NCBI GenBank assembly: GCA_020346825.1
Contig: CP070791.1
Location: 124,959 to 132,414, forward strand
Direction: 5' to 3'
DNA length: 7,456 nucleotides
DNA from: Candidatus Bathyarchaeota archaeon
GTDB taxonomy: Archaea; Thermoproteota; Bathyarchaeia; Bathyarchaeales; Bathyarchaeaceae
The notes beneath the pieces are model-generated. The model made no database searches. It was not told the DNA's origin and saw only the letters and a list, made by a program, of their open reading frames with translations. The position numbers were made by a program, and so were the translations under genes. This document shows, piece by piece, positions 6,215-7,456 of this stretch (its first letter is position 1; each line of letters starts with the position of its first letter).

Positions 6215-6278
6215 AAGACTAGCGGCAAAGAATTGAAATACCCATAGTTTGGAGACCAGGCTCTACGAATGTCTATTT

Positions 6279-6365
6279 ATGTTTGATAACAATGAAATGT
6301 TAGAGGCAATGTTTTTCGGAAAAACAACTTGTAGTGAAGATGAGGGTGAATTTTGTGACAGTTGA
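6279..6365 (+). CDS. Possible 28-residue small protein
   Basis: ATG 6279 to TGA 6363-6365 encodes MFDNNEMLEAMFFGKTTCSE followed by DEGEFCDS. It is acidic and has two Cys, 7 residues apart (C18 and C26). The sequence looks protein-like rather than random, but there is no clear ribosome binding site and it is too short for any statistical support. It ends 15 bases before the 3' end of the convergent tRNA gene. It could be the remnant of a longer gene. I do not recognise it. Confidence 0.2.
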   Translation: MFDNNEMLEAMFFGKTTCSEDEGEFCDS

Positions 6366-6380
6366 ATGGTGAGAAATAGT

Positions 6381-6488
6381 TGGCGCCGCCGGATTAGCCA
6401 GACGAGACGTATAGCCATCATCTTCGGACTCGAACCGTCGACCTACTGGTTAACAGCCAGTTGCTCTACCTAACTGAGCTACGGCGGC
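6381..6488 (-). tRNA. tRNA-Asn (anticodon GTT), with intron and encoded CCA
   Basis: Read on the minus strand, the acceptor GCCGCCG (5' end at 6488) pairs fully with CGGCGGC. The D arm is GCTC...GAGC. The anticodon stem ACTGG/CCAGT encloses the loop CTGTTAA, whose anticodon GTT reads Asn codons. The T stem GACGG with loop TTCGAGT needs CCGTC on its 3' side; the gene gives CCG, then 31 extra bases, then TC followed by the acceptor strand, a discriminator G and an encoded CCA (6381-6383). Removing the 31 bases restores a perfect T stem and a 77-base molecule including CCA. The intron thus lies near position 63/64, not at the common 37/38 site. Confidence 0.95.
6394..6424 (-). other. T-arm intron of tRNA-Asn with bulge-helix-bulge fold
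   Basis: The 31-base intron folds with its exons as a bulge-helix-bulge. The exon AGTC pairs with the intron GGCT (one G-U), giving a 4-bp central helix. The 3-base bulges are CGA on the 5' side and AAT on the 3' side. The intron helix AGATGA/TCGTCT adds 6 bp (one G-U). Cutting after the second base of each bulge gives exactly the ends needed for a perfect T stem. This is the substrate expected for the archaeal splicing endonuclease; it would need a form of EndA that accepts non-canonical sites. Confidence 0.85.
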
Positions 6489-6533
6489 TTGATCGACAGT
6501 TTCGGCAGCGCCGCTTAATCTGAAAACTTCTAG

Positions 6534-6545
6534 CGATATTTAAGT
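6534..6545 (-). promoter_or_regulatory. TATA-like box of the tRNA-Asn gene
   Basis: On the minus strand this reads ACTTAAATATCG, with A-rich sequence (TTAA) just before it. It lies about 50 bases upstream of the tRNA 5' end, so the primary transcript would carry a leader of roughly 20-25 bases for RNase P to remove. A small stem (CGGC-AGC-GCCG, 6503-6513) lies in the leader. Confidence 0.55.
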
Positions 6546-6643
6546 TTAATCGACCTAGGAACACAGGCAACCAACGTTTTTATCAAAAAGAGGAAAGCAT
6601 TTTCTACTAGTTTGCGAACAAAATATATTGTTGGGTGAGAGGG

Positions 6644-6931
6644 GTGACAGTGCTGGAGAAAATCGTGCGAGAAAAAGTTGAGAAAGTGGTAGACCCTGAA
6701 ACCGGTTTGACATTTGGCCAAATGCAAATGATTACCGAGGTGAGAGAACAAAAAAGAGGAGTTGTGAAAATCGATTTTGTACCTTCAAGTCCCTTTTGTC
6801 CAATTGCCTTCAAGCTTGCTTTTGATGTGAAAAAAGCAGCCGAAAAAGTGAAGGGAGTCAAAAAGGCTCTTATCTACTGCCACGAACACAACATGGAAGA
6901 ACAAATCAACAGAATGGTCAACAAACCGTAA
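6644..6931 (+). CDS. MIP18/DUF59 family protein (SufT/PaaD-like, iron-sulfur assembly)
   Basis: A small, single-domain MIP18 (DUF59) protein of 95 residues. Members help load or transfer iron-sulfur clusters or other metal centres; the bacterial PaaD and SufT proteins belong here. It has the early VVDPETG motif (14-20 counting from this start), the central FVPSSPFCPIA motif with the conserved, reactive Cys at about residue 52, and a C-terminal helix ending NRMVNKP. A CHEH segment near the end (79-82) adds possible metal ligands. Starts at GTG 6635, 6644 and 6650 are all in frame; 6644 has GGTGAGAGG about 2-6 bases upstream and matches the usual spacing to the DP motif. It precedes the MoaD-like gene by about 105 bases, so joint transcription is possible but not shown. 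Confidence 0.9.
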   Translation: MTVLEKIVREKVEKVVDPETGLTFGQMQMITEVREQKRGVVKIDFVPSSPFCPIAFKLAFDVKKAAEKVKGVKKALIYCHEHNMEEQINRMVNKP

Positions 6932-6965
6932 TCTCGTCAAGACTTGCTTCGAAACAAGTTACAAC

Positions 6966-6986
6966 ACAGAATAGAATAAATTCTGT
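6966..6986. repeat. Inverted repeat between the DUF59 and MoaD-like genes
   Basis: ACAGAAT and ATTCTGT form a 7-bp stem around a 7-base A-rich loop. There is no T tract next to it, so it is not a convincing terminator. It may be a weak hairpin or a protein site, or chance. Confidence 0.3.
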
Positions 6987-7036
6987 CCAGCACAATAATA
7001 CAATAGCTGACAATGGAAAACGATGAGGAAGCCTAA

Positions 7037-7321
7037 ATGAAAGTAAAAGTGAAGTTTTTCACATCCCTCAGAGAGATAACTGGAAAGAAAGAAGACGAAA
7101 TACAATCACCAATAACCATCCGGGTCAATGAACTGTTGGCTTCTCTTTCAGAAAAATATGGCAGAGAATTCACAGAGTACCTCTATGACGAGAGAGGGAA
7201 GGTGCGCACATACATTCAGATCCTCGTAAATGGTAGAAGCATCAACGTTTTGCAGGGATTTGAAACAAAGTTAAGAGAAGGAGACTCGATAGCAATTTTT
7301 CCTCCCGTAGGCGGAGGCTAA
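7037..7321 (+). CDS. MoaD/ThiS/SAMP-like ubiquitin-fold sulfur-carrier protein
   Basis: A 94-residue β-grasp protein of the MoaD/ThiS kind, ending in IFPPVGGG, so the C-terminal Gly-Gly needed for adenylation and thiocarboxylation is exactly at the end. In archaea such proteins either carry sulfur for molybdopterin or tRNA thiolation, or act as SAMPs that tag other proteins. The start MKVKVKFFTSLREITGKK is the usual first hairpin and helix, and VRTYIQILVNGRSINVLQG then GDSIAIFPPV give the remaining strands. ATG 7037 is chosen; GATGAGG (7022-7028) is 8 bases upstream. No E1-like (MoeB/ThiF/UbaA) gene is visible, so MoaD versus SAMP cannot be settled here. Confidence 0.93.
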   Translation: MKVKVKFFTSLREITGKKEDEIQSPITIRVNELLASLSEKYGREFTEYLYDERGKVRTYIQILVNGRSINVLQGFETKLREGDSIAIFPPVGGG

Positions 7322-7346
7322 ATTCTCCATATAACTCCAGCAGAGA

Positions 7347-7456
7347 ATGCCACCAAAAACTAAGATTGAAATGCTCCTCCAGCAATCTGAGAATTACTCT
7401 TTGAACATGATTGTGTTGCGCGCGCGCCATCGTTATTGGACAACTTCAGCTTCCAG
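7347..7456 (+). CDS. Possible start of a further gene, cut by the window edge
   Basis: ATG 7347 opens a frame of 36 codons with no stop up to the window end; it starts MPPKTKIEMLLQQSENYSLN. It is 25 bases after the MoaD-like stop. No clear ribosome binding site precedes it, and I do not recognise the sequence. The CG-alternating motif at 7417-7428 falls inside it and would encode LRARH. It is a weak candidate; the frame could be open by chance. Confidence 0.25.
   Translation, partial: MPPKTKIEMLLQQSENYSLNMIVLRARHRYWTTSAS
7419..7428 (+). repeat. CGCGCGCGCC motif, copy 3
   Basis: Same orientation as the other two copies; it shares TGCGCGCGCGCC with copy 1. It is downstream of the MoaD-like gene. 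A degenerate alternating run, TTGCGCGTGCGTGC, also occurs at 5913-5926 between the TrpF-like and membrane protein genes. Confidence 0.8.

Noticed and set aside
282..7022. CAATGGAAAA repeated at 282, 303 and 7011
   Set aside because: Matches of 10-12 bases in A-rich intergenic DNA are expected by chance in a window of this size, and the flanks do not extend the similarity.
1..7456. CRISPR array, insertion sequence, phage or defence system
   Set aside because: No evenly spaced repeats, transposase, integrase or known defence protein was seen on either strand.

Overview
This window looks archaeal, and most likely comes from the TACK/Thermoproteota side, possibly a Bathyarchaeia-like genome; that placement is inference. 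The evidence is an adjacent pair of genes for DNA topoisomerase VI (subunits B and A), an upstream fragment resembling the archaeal Dim2/Pno1 KH protein, TATA-like boxes roughly 25-50 bases upstream of several genes, mixed TTG/GTG/ATG starts with AGGAGGTGA-like ribosome binding sites, and a tRNA split by an intron with a bulge-helix-bulge fold. Base composition is moderately AT-rich.

Left third (1-3559): the last codons of a probable KH-domain rRNA-processing protein, a 236-base gap, then top6B and top6A. The two top6 genes abut exactly (the stop of one is followed directly by the start of the other), so they are probably co-transcribed and translationally coupled. Together they would form the A2B2 type IIB topoisomerase, which passes DNA through a double-strand break using ATP. 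The main oddity of the window is here: the helix-two-turn-helix (H2TH) domain of Top6B appears twice in tandem, in a 73-residue repeat.

Middle (3560-5830): a loosely coding region holding a short minus-strand gene that matches only the C-terminal part of a DUF3795-type zinc protein as I recall it, then a GNAT acetyltransferase, a 50-residue CxxC-x17-CxxC zinc-ribbon protein with a clear promoter and ribosome binding site, and, convergent to it, a TrpF-like protein of an atypical kind that is not in a trp operon.

Right third (5831-7456): a 67-residue two-helix membrane protein with its own promoter, a minus-strand tRNA-Asn(GTT) with a 31-base intron in the T arm and an encoded CCA end, a small MIP18/DUF59 protein of the iron-sulfur assembly type, and a MoaD/ThiS/SAMP-like ubiquitin-fold protein ending in Gly-Gly. 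A possible further gene starts near 7347 and runs off the window.

Three identical same-strand copies of the 10-mer CGCGCGCGCC sit in the poorly coding parts of this AT-rich window, and one lies where recognisable DUF3795 homology stops. I see no CRISPR array, transposase, phage gene or defence cassette. Most of the window is ordinary archaeal housekeeping; the notable points are the duplicated H2TH domain, the intron-bearing tRNA, the unusual TrpF relative and the CG-alternating motif.
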